From contig NZ_JASLAW010000225.1 of the NCBI RefSeq assembly GCF_030147005.1, positions 1 through 29,406 on the forward strand: DNA of 29,406 nt. The letters are read 5' to 3'. The translations under genes and the position numbers were made by a program. This DNA is from Pseudomonas sp. (GTDB lineage Bacteria; Pseudomonadota; Gammaproteobacteria; Pseudomonadales; Pseudomonadaceae). How positions within the stretch are numbered: the first letter of the stretch is position 1; every line of letters begins with the position of its first letter. Shown here one piece after another: positions 22,727 through 29,406 of the stretch. Below the pieces are notes generated by a model, which searched no databases, was not told the DNA's origin, and worked only from the letters and a program-made list of their open reading frames with translations.

Positions 22727-23164
22727 ATGAGTTTCGTCATTGCGCGCTGGATCGTCGGGATTTTCACCTGCATCAGCATGGTGCATTTGTACTGGGCCGC
22801 CGGCGGCAAACTCGGCAGCCTGGCCGCCATTCCGCAATTACCGGGCGAATTCGCCAGCGGGCCGAGGCCGGCGTTCAAGCCGTCTGCGCTGGGCACGTTC
22901 CTGGTCGCGATGGGGCTGGTGGCCATTGCGCTGCTCGTCTGCCTGCGCGCCGGGCTGTATTTCGCGCCGGTGTCCCATGGGGCTCTGCAGTGGGGGATCA
23001 GCGCGATTGCCATGGTGATGTTTGCCAGGGCGATTGGAGATTCGGAGCTGGTGGGGTTTTTCAAGAAGGTGGTTGGCTCAAGGTTCGCCACGTTGGATAC
23101 CTATTTTTATTCGCCGTTGTGCCTTGTACTGGGGGCCGGGCTGTTGGTGGTGGCATGGGGCTGA
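22727..23164 (+). CDS. DUF3995 membrane protein
   Basis: A 145-residue integral membrane protein with four hydrophobic segments, near residues 5-27, 55-77, 85-103 and 127-145. The HLYWAAGGKLG motif after the first helix and SALGTFLVAMGLVAIALL are the pattern I associate with DUF3995. Its function is unknown. GGGAG lies eight bases before the ATG. It is divergent from the DUF2946-TonB pair with a 93-bp shared promoter region, so co-regulation is possible but not shown. Confidence 0.75.
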   Translation: MSFVIARWIVGIFTCISMVHLYWAAGGKLGSLAAIPQLPGEFASGPRPAFKPSALGTFLVAMGLVAIALLVCLRAGLYFAPVSHGALQWGISAIAMVMFARAIGDSELVGFFKKVVGSRFATLDTYFYSPLCLVLGAGLLVVAWG

Positions 23165-23255
23165 GGACGCACGGATAAGGCAATTTGATGGCCCCTTTGT
23201 AACAAAATTCTCGCCAGAATCGCTTTTATTTTCAGGTGGTTAGGTGAGAAAGCCA

Positions 23256-23585
23256 ATGCGCACTGTTGGAATCATGCTGGTTGCTTGTTCCCTGGCCGGC
23301 GGCACGGCTGCCGTGCAGGCTCGGGAGCTGCGCGAGGGCGATAAATATATGTGCAGTTGGGGCGCGGGCACGGCCGCCAGGGCGCAGGAGCTCAAGCTTT
23401 CAGGGGTGTCTTTGTATGCCGCCCGGCAGAAGATCCAGACCATCAAGTTCAACAAGTCGTGGATGCGCATGATGGCCATGGGCATCACCGAGCAAACCTA
23501 TGACAGCGGCTCACGGCTCAAGCCCGAGGCGATCCGTCAAAGCTTTTACCAGGATTGCCTGCGCTATAAAATCGCGCGCAAATAA
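23256..23585 (+). CDS. Small secreted protein of unknown function
   Basis: A 109-residue protein with a signal peptide (MRTVGIMLVACSLAGGTAAVQA, cleavage before REL). The mature part is basic and has two cysteines (YMCSWGAG and YQDCLRYK) that could form a disulfide in the periplasm. The ATG at 23256 has AGGTGAG at a normal distance; a GTG four codons upstream lies inside that site. No named domain is recognised. It is a single gene between DUF3995 and the GNAT gene on the same strand. Confidence 0.72.
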   Translation: MRTVGIMLVACSLAGGTAAVQARELREGDKYMCSWGAGTAARAQELKLSGVSLYAARQKIQTIKFNKSWMRMMAMGITEQTYDSGSRLKPEAIRQSFYQDCLRYKIARK

Positions 23586-23636
23586 CGCCTTCGTACTGCC
23601 GGGCGAGGCCGGTTTACAAATCCACCACAAATGCCG

Positions 23637-23654
23637 TGTATGTATTTGCATACA
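23637..23654. promoter_or_regulatory. Palindromic operator candidate upstream of the GNAT gene
   Basis: TGTATG-TATTTG-CATACA is a perfect 6-bp inverted repeat with a 6-bp spacer, 26 bases before the GNAT ATG. TACAAT (23651-23656), a good -10 box, overlaps its right arm. GntR-type regulators bind sites of this general shape; the regulator here is unknown. Confidence 0.4.
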
Positions 23655-23680
23655 ATCGCGCCCTTGATCAGGAGGCGCAT

Positions 23681-24127
23681 ATGCAAGTGCATATTCGAGC
23701 GGCGATTGTCGATGACGTCGACACACTCACTACAATTCGGACTTCGGTGGCGCAAAATCACCTGAGCCTTGAGCAGATGGCTGCCTTGGGGATCACACCG
23801 CAGCTATTAGCCGACACACTGCGCGCAGCCCCGTGCGGTTGGGTCGCCGAAGTGGATGGCCAACCGGCGGCCTTTTCCATGGTCGATCTGGAGGCCGGCG
23901 AGGTATTCGCGCTGTTCGTGTTGCCCACTTACGAGAACCTTGGCCTGGGCCGCCAGTTGACGGCAGTGGCTGAGCAAGCATTGTTTGAACACCACGACCG
24001 CCTGTACCTGGTCACTGATGGCCGCGATGAGGTCCGCGCTAACGGGTTCTATCAACGCCTGGGCTGGCGGAAGGCTGGCTGTGTCGAGGGCGACGACGTG
24101 CGCTACGAAAAGAGCAGGGTGTGCTGA
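23681..24127 (+). CDS. GNAT-family N-acetyltransferase
   Basis: A 148-residue GNAT acetyltransferase. The N-terminal strand-helix VHIRAAIVDDVDTLTTIR, the core VFALFVLPTYENLGLGRQL with the acetyl-CoA pyrophosphate loop (NLGLGRQL), and the C-terminal ANGFYQRLGWRKAG are typical. The acceptor substrate cannot be told from sequence. AGGAGG lies about six bases before the ATG at 23681; an upstream in-frame start at 23636 lies in the palindrome and has no site. A small membrane protein gene begins 4 bases after its stop, so the two are probably translated from one message. Confidence 0.9.
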   Translation: MQVHIRAAIVDDVDTLTTIRTSVAQNHLSLEQMAALGITPQLLADTLRAAPCGWVAEVDGQPAAFSMVDLEAGEVFALFVLPTYENLGLGRQLTAVAEQALFEHHDRLYLVTDGRDEVRANGFYQRLGWRKAGCVEGDDVRYEKSRVC

Positions 24128-24131
24128 TTTG

Positions 24132-24368
24132 ATGAACGTCCCGGCCCCCCAATCATCCAACAGCTTGCGCAACTTCGTGCTGGGAGTGCTGGGCGCTGCA
24201 GCGCTGCTGGGTTTTTATTTCACACAACTCAACGCCAAGGTGGACCTCCAGCGTGAAGAAGCCGCCGACCAATTGGCATTGTGCCTTCATTTGAAGCGGG
24301 TCACCGGTGCAGCCGCTCCAAGCTCGGTTGAACTTGGCGAAGCATGCAGGCAATTGAACAAACAGTGA
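24132..24368 (+). CDS. Small single-pass membrane protein (78 aa)
   Basis: A 78-residue protein with one N-terminal membrane segment (about 13-31, NFVLGVLGAAALLGFYFTQ), then a charged helical part (LQREEAADQLALCLHLKR) with two cysteines in total. The orientation and function are unknown. It starts 4 bases after the GNAT stop without a strong ribosome site of its own, which suggests translational coupling. I do not recognise a family. Confidence 0.6.
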   Translation: MNVPAPQSSNSLRNFVLGVLGAAALLGFYFTQLNAKVDLQREEAADQLALCLHLKRVTGAAAPSSVELGEACRQLNKQ

Positions 24369-24608
24369 TTGAAAAGTGTAAGAGCGGAATAACTAATAAC
24401 CGTTATTTATAAGCGGGTTTAGTTCAGAGCCCTGCCACATAACTTGCACCAAAAAGTGGCAAAGGTAGGCCGCTTACCTTAAAAAACATGTGGTTATTGA
24501 ACGACTTACGGAGGTTTAATCCGACGAAAGGAATAAAATAATCTTGTGACGCGTTTTTTCAATCGCTACTATAGCCGGGCGTTCACCTCCCACGGTTTAT
24601 GCATTTTT
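24369..24608 (+). other. AT-rich non-coding stretch, possible small RNA or leader
   Basis: No normal gene fits this stretch, which is much richer in A and T than its surroundings. It contains a stem TGCCAC...GTGGCA (24434-24458 area), an AAGGTA...TACCTT inverted repeat (24462-24480), a 17-codon ORF at 24488-24541 (MWLLNDLRRFNPTKGIK) with no ribosome site, and a TACTATAG box near 24572. It leads into the strong terminator at 24609-24646. A short RNA starting after 24572 or a longer one from near 24380 would fit. No known sRNA family was recognised. Confidence 0.3.
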
Positions 24609-24646
24609 AAATCCCAAGTTTCCATCAGCTACTTGGGATTTTTTTT
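24609..24646 (+). terminator. Strong rho-independent terminator
   Basis: AATCCCAAGT (24610-24619) pairs perfectly with ACTTGGGATT (24631-24640), plus one outer A-T pair, around an 11-base loop, and eight T residues follow. The orientation is plus strand; the reverse side has only three T residues. It lies 240 bases after the last plus-strand gene, so it may end an unannotated transcript. Confidence 0.85.
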
Positions 24647-24729
24647 GCCTTGAAAATGTCGCGGTGTATTACCCATCGACCCAGGCAGCGCTGGAGATTT
24701 GCGGCCGGGTAGGGCATAGACACGCCGCG

Positions 24730-25092
24730 TCAGAGGCGGCGCAGAAAGGATTTGACGATGTGCCGCGTGGCATCGGTGGTGTCCAATTCGTCCAGAGCAC
24801 CGTAGGCGTACCACTGGCAGTCGGCGATCTCGTTGCACGGCCGTGCCTCGTCGATATTCACCACCGACGCCTCAAACACATGGTGCACGGTGTCGCGCGC
24901 CTTCAACTCCTGCAAGTACAGCAAGCCGTCCACGTTCAAGCCGGTTTCTTCCGCCAGCTCGCGCTGCGCCGCGCCGACCGGGCGTTCACCCCGTTCTACC
25001 TTGCCACCCGGCAATGCCCATTTTGATCTTGCCTTGCGCACGAAGAGGATGTGCCCCTCGTGTTCGCATATGACCGTGGCCCGTATTTTCAT
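24730..25092 (-). CDS. Nudix hydrolase
   Basis: A 120-residue Nudix protein with a perfect Nudix box from G30 to L52 (GX5EX7REUXEEXGU: G30, E36, R44-E45-L46, E48-E49, G51-L52), which binds the metal and hydrolyses a nucleoside diphosphate linked to another moiety. The N-terminal strand MKIRATVICEHEGHILFVRK and the short length resemble MutT-like housecleaning members; the exact substrate cannot be assigned. The ATG is preceded by AGGT. It is a single gene facing the terminator region, divergent from the oxidoreductase at 25218. Confidence 0.9.
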   Translation of the reverse strand: MKIRATVICEHEGHILFVRKARSKWALPGGKVERGERPVGAAQRELAEETGLNVDGLLYLQELKARDTVHHVFEASVVNIDEARPCNEIADCQWYAYGALDELDTTDATRHIVKSFLRRL

Positions 25093-25217
25093 CGTTTATA
25101 CCTGTAACGGGATGTTTGTCATAAAAGTGTAATTCAATTGTCATGTTAAGTGGTTATGGCGTGCCGGCGCGTGTATGTGGATACTGCCCGATTGACGTAA
25201 ACGAACGAGGAGAGCAG

Positions 25218-26195
25218 ATGAGCACCGTACGTTGGGGCATGATCGGCTGTGGCAGTGTCACTGAATTGAAGAGTGGACCCGCTTTCTACAAAGCGCCAGG
25301 TTCGGCCCTGGTGGCCGTGATGGGGCGCCGTGAGGAAGCGGTGCGCGATTATGCGACACGCCATGGCATTGCCCGCTTCTATACCGACGCCCAGGCCCTG
25401 ATCGATGACCCCGAGGTGGACGCGGTATACATCGCCACGCCACCCGACAGCCACCTCGAATACAGCTTGATGGTGGCGGCGGCAGGCAAACATTGCTGCG
25501 TCGAAAAGCCAATGTCGTTGAACGCCGAACAGAGTGCGCTGATGCAACGCACCTTCGAGCGCGCCGGGCTGCACTTGTTCGTCTCTTACTATCGGCGCTC
25601 ATTGCCGCGCTTCCAGCAAGTGCGCACCTGGTTGCAGGAAGGCCGTATCGGTGAGTTGCGCCACCTGACCTGGACCCTGTGCAAGCCCGCCGCAGAGGCA
25701 GACGTAAACCCTGCCAACTGGCGCACGGACCCGGCAATTGCCGGCGGCGGTTATTTCGCCGACCTGGCCAGCCATGGGTTTGACCTGTTCCAGTACCTGG
25801 CGGGAGATATTGTCGAGGTCTCGGGCTTCACCGCGCGGCAGGCCGGGCGTTATGCGGCGGAGGACGCGGTGACGGCCTGCTGGACCTTCGCCTGCGGTGC
25901 GTTGGGCATGGGCTGCTGGAACTTTGTCGCAGACCGCCGCGAAGACCGGGTCGAGTTGATCGGCAGCCGAGGGCGCATCACGTTTTCGGTATTCGAAGAC
26001 CAGCCGCTGCGCCTTGAGGGGGAGATCGACGAGGTGCTGGAAGTCCCGTGCCATGCGCATATCCAATGGCACCACGTGCTCGCGATGAACGCGCATATCC
26101 GTGGGGACGCCAAACACCCGTCGCTGGCGATCGAGGCGTTGAAGACGGATCGAATCCTGGACAAAGTGCTGCAACGTTACTCCCAGCATCCTTAG
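25218..26195 (+). CDS. Gfo/Idh/MocA-family oxidoreductase
   Basis: A 325-residue NAD(P)-dependent oxidoreductase. The Rossmann motif GCGSV is at residues 10-14, EKP at 96-98 (catalytic K97), and DLASHGFDLFQYL carries the likely catalytic histidine and aspartate. It is the third member of this superfamily in the window, but it lies 11 kb from the iol genes, differs from both others, and has no IolR-like site upstream. A different sugar or polyol substrate is therefore likely. GAGGAG lies six bases before the ATG at 25218, and the frame's 5' extension to 25143 is not needed. Confidence 0.87.
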   Translation: MSTVRWGMIGCGSVTELKSGPAFYKAPGSALVAVMGRREEAVRDYATRHGIARFYTDAQALIDDPEVDAVYIATPPDSHLEYSLMVAAAGKHCCVEKPMSLNAEQSALMQRTFERAGLHLFVSYYRRSLPRFQQVRTWLQEGRIGELRHLTWTLCKPAAEADVNPANWRTDPAIAGGGYFADLASHGFDLFQYLAGDIVEVSGFTARQAGRYAAEDAVTACWTFACGALGMGCWNFVADRREDRVELIGSRGRITFSVFEDQPLRLEGEIDEVLEVPCHAHIQWHHVLAMNAHIRGDAKHPSLAIEALKTDRILDKVLQRYSQHP

Positions 26196-26198
26196 TCG

Positions 26199-26241
26199 TC
26201 GCGATAGCGTGGTGCCTCACTTTTTTAGAAGGATATCGCGA
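26199..26241 (+). promoter_or_regulatory. Inverted repeat enclosing the RNase T2 ribosome site
   Basis: TCGCGATA (26199-26206) pairs perfectly with TATCGCGA (26234-26241), and the second arm includes the first base of the RNase T2 ATG. The AAGGA ribosome site lies at the loop edge. If formed in the mRNA, it could limit initiation. The 27-base loop makes the stem only moderately stable. Confidence 0.35.
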
Positions 26242-26870
26242 TGAAATACTGGATGGTGGTGTGGCTGCTGATCGTCACCGGCGCAACGGCGGCGCAGCGC
26301 AACCAAGGGCAGGCGGGGGAATTTGATTTCTATGTGTTGTCGTTGTCATGGTCGCCGACGTTTTGCCTGACGCACCCGAACAATGAACAGTGTTCGGGCA
26401 AGGGTTACGGGTTTGTACTGCATGGATTGTGGCCACAGTATGCAAAAGGCGGTTGGCCGGCTGCCTGCGCGCCGCAATCCCGGTTGAGCGCTGAAGCGAT
26501 GGAAAAAGGCGCCACGCTGTTCCCCACGCGTGCATTGCTCAAGCACGAGTGGGCCAAACATGGCACTTGCAGCGGGCTTGAACCGCTGGAGTATCTGGAA
26601 AAGTCCGATACGGCACTGGGCGCGGTTGTCATTCCACAACAATTGCAGCCGTTCAATACGCCGTCGTCATTAGCGGCCAGCGAAATCGAGGCGCTGTTTC
26701 GCGAAAGCAACCCACGCATGGGTGACCACGGGATGGCCGTCATCTGCAAAGGCAAAGTGCTGTCCGAGGTGCGCGTATGCCTGACCAAGGACCTGGCCTT
26801 CGCTGGTTGCCCGCGCAGCGTGAAAAGCCAGTGCCGGGATGGCGATATTCGCATCCCCACCCAGCGCTGA
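26241..26870 (+). CDS. Secreted ribonuclease T2
   Basis: A 209-residue RNase T2-family enzyme with a signal peptide (MKYWMVVWLLIVTGATA). Both catalytic blocks are intact: CAS I FVLHGLWPQ with H61, and CAS II KHEWAKHGTC with H102, E103, K106 and H107. Eight cysteines could form the disulfides of this family. It cleaves single-stranded RNA through 2',3'-cyclic intermediates, in the periplasm or outside the cell (E. coli RNase I is the model). AAGGA precedes the ATG by about eight bases, within the loop of an inverted repeat. It is a single gene on the plus strand, convergent with the Rrf2 gene. Confidence 0.93.
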   Translation: MKYWMVVWLLIVTGATAAQRNQGQAGEFDFYVLSLSWSPTFCLTHPNNEQCSGKGYGFVLHGLWPQYAKGGWPAACAPQSRLSAEAMEKGATLFPTRALLKHEWAKHGTCSGLEPLEYLEKSDTALGAVVIPQQLQPFNTPSSLAASEIEALFRESNPRMGDHGMAVICKGKVLSEVRVCLTKDLAFAGCPRSVKSQCRDGDIRIPTQR

Positions 26871-26888
26871 GCAGGCTTGACCTGTGTT

Positions 26889-27326
26889 TCAAGGCTGCAT
26901 CGCCACCCGATAGCGCTCATCGAAATCGTCTGCCAACTGCGCAAGGGTCACATCGCCCAGGCGCTCCAAAAGCAGGGCCTGGGCCTGTGCGAATGCGTCC
27001 GTCAACGCCGCGTTGACTGCCTGTTCGACCAGGCATTGTGGGTGGTCGGTGGACAGGCCGATGGCAAAGATCGACGGCGTACCCAGGGCGTTGTGAATCT
27101 CCAGCAAGGTGATTTCACTCAAGGGCTTGCCCAGGGTCCAGCCGCCCTGGTGACCCTTTTCCGAGCATACGTAACCCTTGTCCTTGAGCAGGCCGAGCGT
27201 GCGCCGCACCACCACAGGGTTAGTGCCAAGCATCTGCGCAATGGTCTGCGACGTGGCTCGTTCTTCATGGCGCCCCATGTGGATCAATACGTGCAGCATG
27301 CGCGAAAGGCGGGTGTCGTTTCTCAT
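26889..27326 (-). CDS. Rrf2-family transcriptional regulator
   Basis: A 145-residue Rrf2 regulator with the N-terminal winged helix (RLSRMLHVLIHMGRHEERATS, then NPVVVRRTLGLLKDKGYV) and the family segment GHQGGWTLGKPLSEITLLEIHNAL. Only two cysteines are present (C54 and C98), so the three-cysteine iron-sulfur site of IscR/NsrR is missing and it may belong to the YwnA-like, thiol-sensing or ligand-sensing group. The start at 27326 gives the standard Rrf2 N-terminus; the frame extends far upstream only as antisense of the flavoprotein gene. It is divergent from that gene and probably regulates it. Confidence 0.9.
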   Translation of the reverse strand: MRNDTRLSRMLHVLIHMGRHEERATSQTIAQMLGTNPVVVRRTLGLLKDKGYVCSEKGHQGGWTLGKPLSEITLLEIHNALGTPSIFAIGLSTDHPQCLVEQAVNAALTDAFAQAQALLLERLGDVTLAQLADDFDERYRVAMQP

Positions 27327-27388
27327 CACGTAATTCCCAATCGATTCTACGCAAAGTATCGTCCGTAACCTGAAAAGTTGCGAGATGC

Positions 27389-27411
27389 TTGACGTGTTAA
27401 TTTCATGTAAC
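27389..27411 (+). promoter_or_regulatory. Promoter and operator candidate for the flavoprotein gene
   Basis: TTGACG (27389-27394) is a good -35 box. It adjoins the palindrome GTTA-ATTTCATG-TAAC (27396-27411), which would lie over the spacer where an Rrf2 repressor could act. The -10 box is unclear (CTTATG near 27411). Confidence 0.35.
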
Positions 27412-27470
27412 TTATGGTGTGCCGTGAAAGCGCGGAGCCAACCTGGCCTGCGAAATGCGAGGGTGCCTTC

Positions 27471-28358
27471 ATGGTGTATGACGTGATTATTGTGGGCGGC
27501 AGCTATGCTGGCCTGTCGGCGGGCCTGCAACTGGCGCGGGCGCGACGCACCGTGCTGGTGATCGATGCGGGGCAGCGACGCAATCGGTTTGCGGCGACGT
27601 CCCATGGCTTTCTCGGCCAGGACGGACAGGCGCCGCAGGCCATCGCCGCCGAGGGGCGCAGCCAGTTGATGGAATACCCGATCGTGACCTGGGTGCAGGA
27701 CGTTGTCAGGGTGGCCGGTGCACAGCCTCACGGATTCAGTGTGGATACCGAATGCAACGGTGAGTTCAAGGCCAGACGCTTGATCCTGGCCACCGGCGTG
27801 GTGGACGAGTTGCCCGCCATCGAAGGCTTGGCAGAGCGCTGGGGCAAGCGCGTGTTCCACTGCCCTTATTGCCATGGCTACGAGCTGGACCAAGGCCGTA
27901 TAGGCGTCTTGGCCACGTCTCCCCTGGCGATGCACCACGCGCTGATGTTGCCGGATTGGGGCGCTACCACCTTGTTCACCGACGGTGTATTCACCCCGGA
28001 TGCCGAGCAACAGGCGCAGCTGGATCGGCGTGGGGTGAGCGTGGAAACTGGCCGCGTACGCCGCATCCAGGGTGAGCGCGCCGACCTGCAATTGCACGAC
28101 GGCCGGGTCTTCAACCTCGACGGGATCTTCACGATGTCGCGCACCCGCGTCAGCGCCTTGGCGCAGCAACTGGGCTGTGAGCTGGCCGATGGTGCCACCG
28201 GGCCTTACCTGCACACCAACGAAACCCGCCAGACCTCCGTGCCCGGCGTGTTCGCCTGTGGCGATACCTCCCTGGCCGCCGGCTCCGTGGCACTGGCCGT
28301 CGCCGAGGGCGTGCGCGCCGGAGTGGGGGCGCATTTTTCGTTGATCAGTCAAGCCTGA
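27471..28358 (+). CDS. FAD-dependent dithiol oxidase-like protein (thioredoxin reductase fold, GliT type)
   Basis: A 295-residue flavoprotein of the thioredoxin reductase fold. The FAD-binding GGSYAG is at residues 9-14 and the redox pair CPYC at 131-134 in HCPYCHGYE; the C-terminal FAD loop is VFACGDTSLAAG. Where thioredoxin reductase has the NADPH motifs GGGxSA and HRRxxxR, this protein has ATSPLA and FTDG, so NADPH binding is probably lost. CPYCHGYE and this loss match the GliT/HlmI dithiol oxidases, which form disulfides using O2. This suggests a thiol oxidase, not a reductase; NADPH-independent activity is inference. GAGGGTG lies six bases before the ATG at 27471. It is divergent from an Rrf2 regulator. 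Confidence 0.85.
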   Translation: MVYDVIIVGGSYAGLSAGLQLARARRTVLVIDAGQRRNRFAATSHGFLGQDGQAPQAIAAEGRSQLMEYPIVTWVQDVVRVAGAQPHGFSVDTECNGEFKARRLILATGVVDELPAIEGLAERWGKRVFHCPYCHGYELDQGRIGVLATSPLAMHHALMLPDWGATTLFTDGVFTPDAEQQAQLDRRGVSVETGRVRRIQGERADLQLHDGRVFNLDGIFTMSRTRVSALAQQLGCELADGATGPYLHTNETRQTSVPGVFACGDTSLAAGSVALAVAEGVRAGVGAHFSLISQA

Positions 28359-28485
28359 TTGGGCGCGGCAGTGGCTTGGGCGAGGGCGCGGTGCTACGCG
28401 GCAAAAGGTCATTTTGTTCAATACGCTGAACGCCTATCCGTTTATCGTGATCCCGACTTCGTTTGGCATCACATAAGGAACCTCA

Positions 28486-29073
28486 ATGAGCTTGACTCTC
28501 TCCATGGCCGCCTTCGCCCTGGCCACGTCCATCACGCCGGGACCGGTCAATGTGGTCGCCCTGAGTGCCGGTGCGCGTTTCGGTTTTGCCGCCAGCCAGA
28601 AACACGTGTTCGGTGCAGCCGTCGGCTTCACCTTGTTATTGGTGCTGATCGGCCTGGGGCTGCATGAAGTGCTGCTGCGCTGGCCGATCCTGACCCAACT
28701 GATCCGGTGGGGTGGGGTGGCTTTCCTGCTGTATATGGCCTGGAAGCTGGCGGTGGACGATGGCCGCCTGGGCGCCGACGCCAGCGCCACTGCGCCGTCG
28801 ATGCTGTACGGCGCGGTCATGCAGTGGCTCAACCCGAAAGCCTGGCTTGCGTGTGTGGCGGGGATGGGCTTGTTTGTGGGCGATGGCGACGCCGGGCAGG
28901 TGTGGCTGTTTGCGGCGCTCTATTGTGTGATCTGCTATCTGTCAGTGGCGTGCTGGGCGTATGCCGGGACGTTTTTACGGCGCTACCTGCACAATCCTCG
29001 GGGTGTAAGAGTCTTCAACCGTTCCATGGCCGCGTTGCTGGTGGCCAGTGTGGGTTATTTGCTGATGGCTTGA
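28486..29073 (+). CDS. LysE/RhtB-family amino-acid exporter
   Basis: A 195-residue membrane protein with about six hydrophobic segments. It begins with the LysE family signature SITPGPVNVVALSAGARFGF and has WGGVAFLLYMAWKL and QWLNPKAWLACVAG, both typical of the RhtB subgroup that exports amino acids such as homoserine, threonine or cysteine pathway compounds. The substrate is not predictable. AAGGAA lies five bases before the ATG. Its 3' end overlaps by 59 bases a convergent AraC-type regulator gene, a common LysE companion. Confidence 0.92.
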   Translation: MSLTLSMAAFALATSITPGPVNVVALSAGARFGFAASQKHVFGAAVGFTLLLVLIGLGLHEVLLRWPILTQLIRWGGVAFLLYMAWKLAVDDGRLGADASATAPSMLYGAVMQWLNPKAWLACVAGMGLFVGDGDAGQVWLFAALYCVICYLSVACWAYAGTFLRRYLHNPRGVRVFNRSMAALLVASVGYLLMA

Positions 29074-29406
29074 GTCTTTCGCGGTATTGCCCGGGCGTGG
29101 CGGCGAAATGCTGTTTGAACGCACGCTGGAAATGCGCCTGGTCGGCAAACCCCGCTGCCAGGGCGACGTCGGCGATCAGCTCGCCATTGCGCAGTTGGCT
29201 GCGGGCAAACTGAATGCGTCGGTTGACCAGAAACGCATGGGGCGTCAGCCCGTGATAGTGCTTGAAGGCGCGGATCAGGTAAGACGGTGACAGCTCGGCA
29301 GCGTGGCAAATGTCCTCGAGTTTCACGGCCTCGGTACAGTGCTCGCGGATGTAGTCGGCGGCTCGCTCCAACTTGTGATTGACCTCCCGCAGCGGCGTGA
29401 CCGAAG
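29015..29406 (-). CDS. AraC-family transcriptional regulator, C-terminal part (cut by the window edge)
   Basis: An open frame that runs off the right edge, giving the C-terminal ~130 residues of an AraC/XylS regulator. Two helix-turn-helix units are visible: LEDICHAAELSPSYLIRAFKH and IADVALAAGFADQAHFQRAF, followed by the family ending ATPGQYRERL. The ligand-binding N-terminal part lies outside the window, so no inducer can be suggested. It is convergent with the LysE exporter and overlaps its last 59 bases; such pairs are often regulator and target. The frame stays open to base 29406, so the start is not visible. Confidence 0.9.
   Translation of the reverse strand, partial: SVTPLREVNHKLERAADYIREHCTEAVKLEDICHAAELSPSYLIRAFKHYHGLTPHAFLVNRRIQFARSQLRNGELIADVALAAGFADQAHFQRAFKQHFAATPGQYRERLKPSANNPHWPPATRPWNG

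Noticed and set aside
24434..24480. Sigma-54 promoter (TGGCA near 24456)
   Set aside because: The GG and GC pairs are not ten bases apart, so the -24/-12 pattern fails.
27327..28421. N-terminal extension of the Rrf2 frame
   Set aside because: The extension is antisense to the flavoprotein gene; the Rrf2 domain starts normally at 27326.

Overview
The window reads as chromosomal DNA of a fluorescent-group Pseudomonas. The evidence is high GC content, REP-type hairpins of the GCGAGGGAGC...GCTCCCTCGC kind between genes, A-rich Hfq/Crc-type motifs next to ribosome binding sites, and proteins that look Pseudomonas-like throughout. This was judged by reading alone; no database search was run.

Bases 1-14211 hold a nearly complete inositol catabolism and uptake locus. 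A divergent RpiR-family repressor (iolR, minus strand) faces iolC-iolE-iolB-iolI-iolD-iolG. A REPIN and an IolW-like NADP scyllo-inositol dehydrogenase follow. A second transcription unit then encodes an inositol ABC importer (ibpA-iatA-iatP), preceded by a 58-codon small ORF in its leader. IbpA, IatA and IatP import inositol. IolG, IolI and IolW interconvert or oxidise the isomers to inososes. IolE, IolD, IolB and the two-domain IolC carry the carbon to dihydroxyacetone phosphate and malonic semialdehyde. The last enzyme (IolA/MmsA) is not in the window. Both transcription units have a perfect GGAA-N6-TTCC palindrome, the published IolR operator of Sinorhizobium, inside a plausible promoter. 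At least six translation starts in the locus carry an AANAANAA motif, which predicts coordinated Hfq/Crc catabolite repression.

Bases 14212-19965 hold a DksA-like protein lacking two zinc cysteines, and a chemoreceptor with a convincing sigma-28 (FliA) promoter and a C-terminal, cytoplasmic sensor-like domain. Three small minus-strand genes follow (one DUF2789), then an unrecognised 156-aa protein whose 3' end is copied in a 96-bp tandem duplication, and an orphan ProX-type betaine/choline-binding protein.

Bases 19966-29406 hold a TonB-dependent receptor with an upstream DUF2946 gene (minus strand), a DUF3995 membrane protein, a small secreted protein, a GNAT acetyltransferase with a small membrane protein, and an unexplained AT-rich stretch ending in a strong terminator. 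Then come a Nudix hydrolase, another Gfo/Idh/MocA oxidoreductase, a secreted RNase T2, and a divergent Rrf2 regulator / flavoprotein pair. The flavoprotein has CPYC but lacks the NADPH motifs, like GliT-type dithiol oxidases. Last are a LysE exporter and the C-terminal part of an AraC regulator cut by the window edge.

No rRNA, tRNA, CRISPR array or insertion sequence was recognised.
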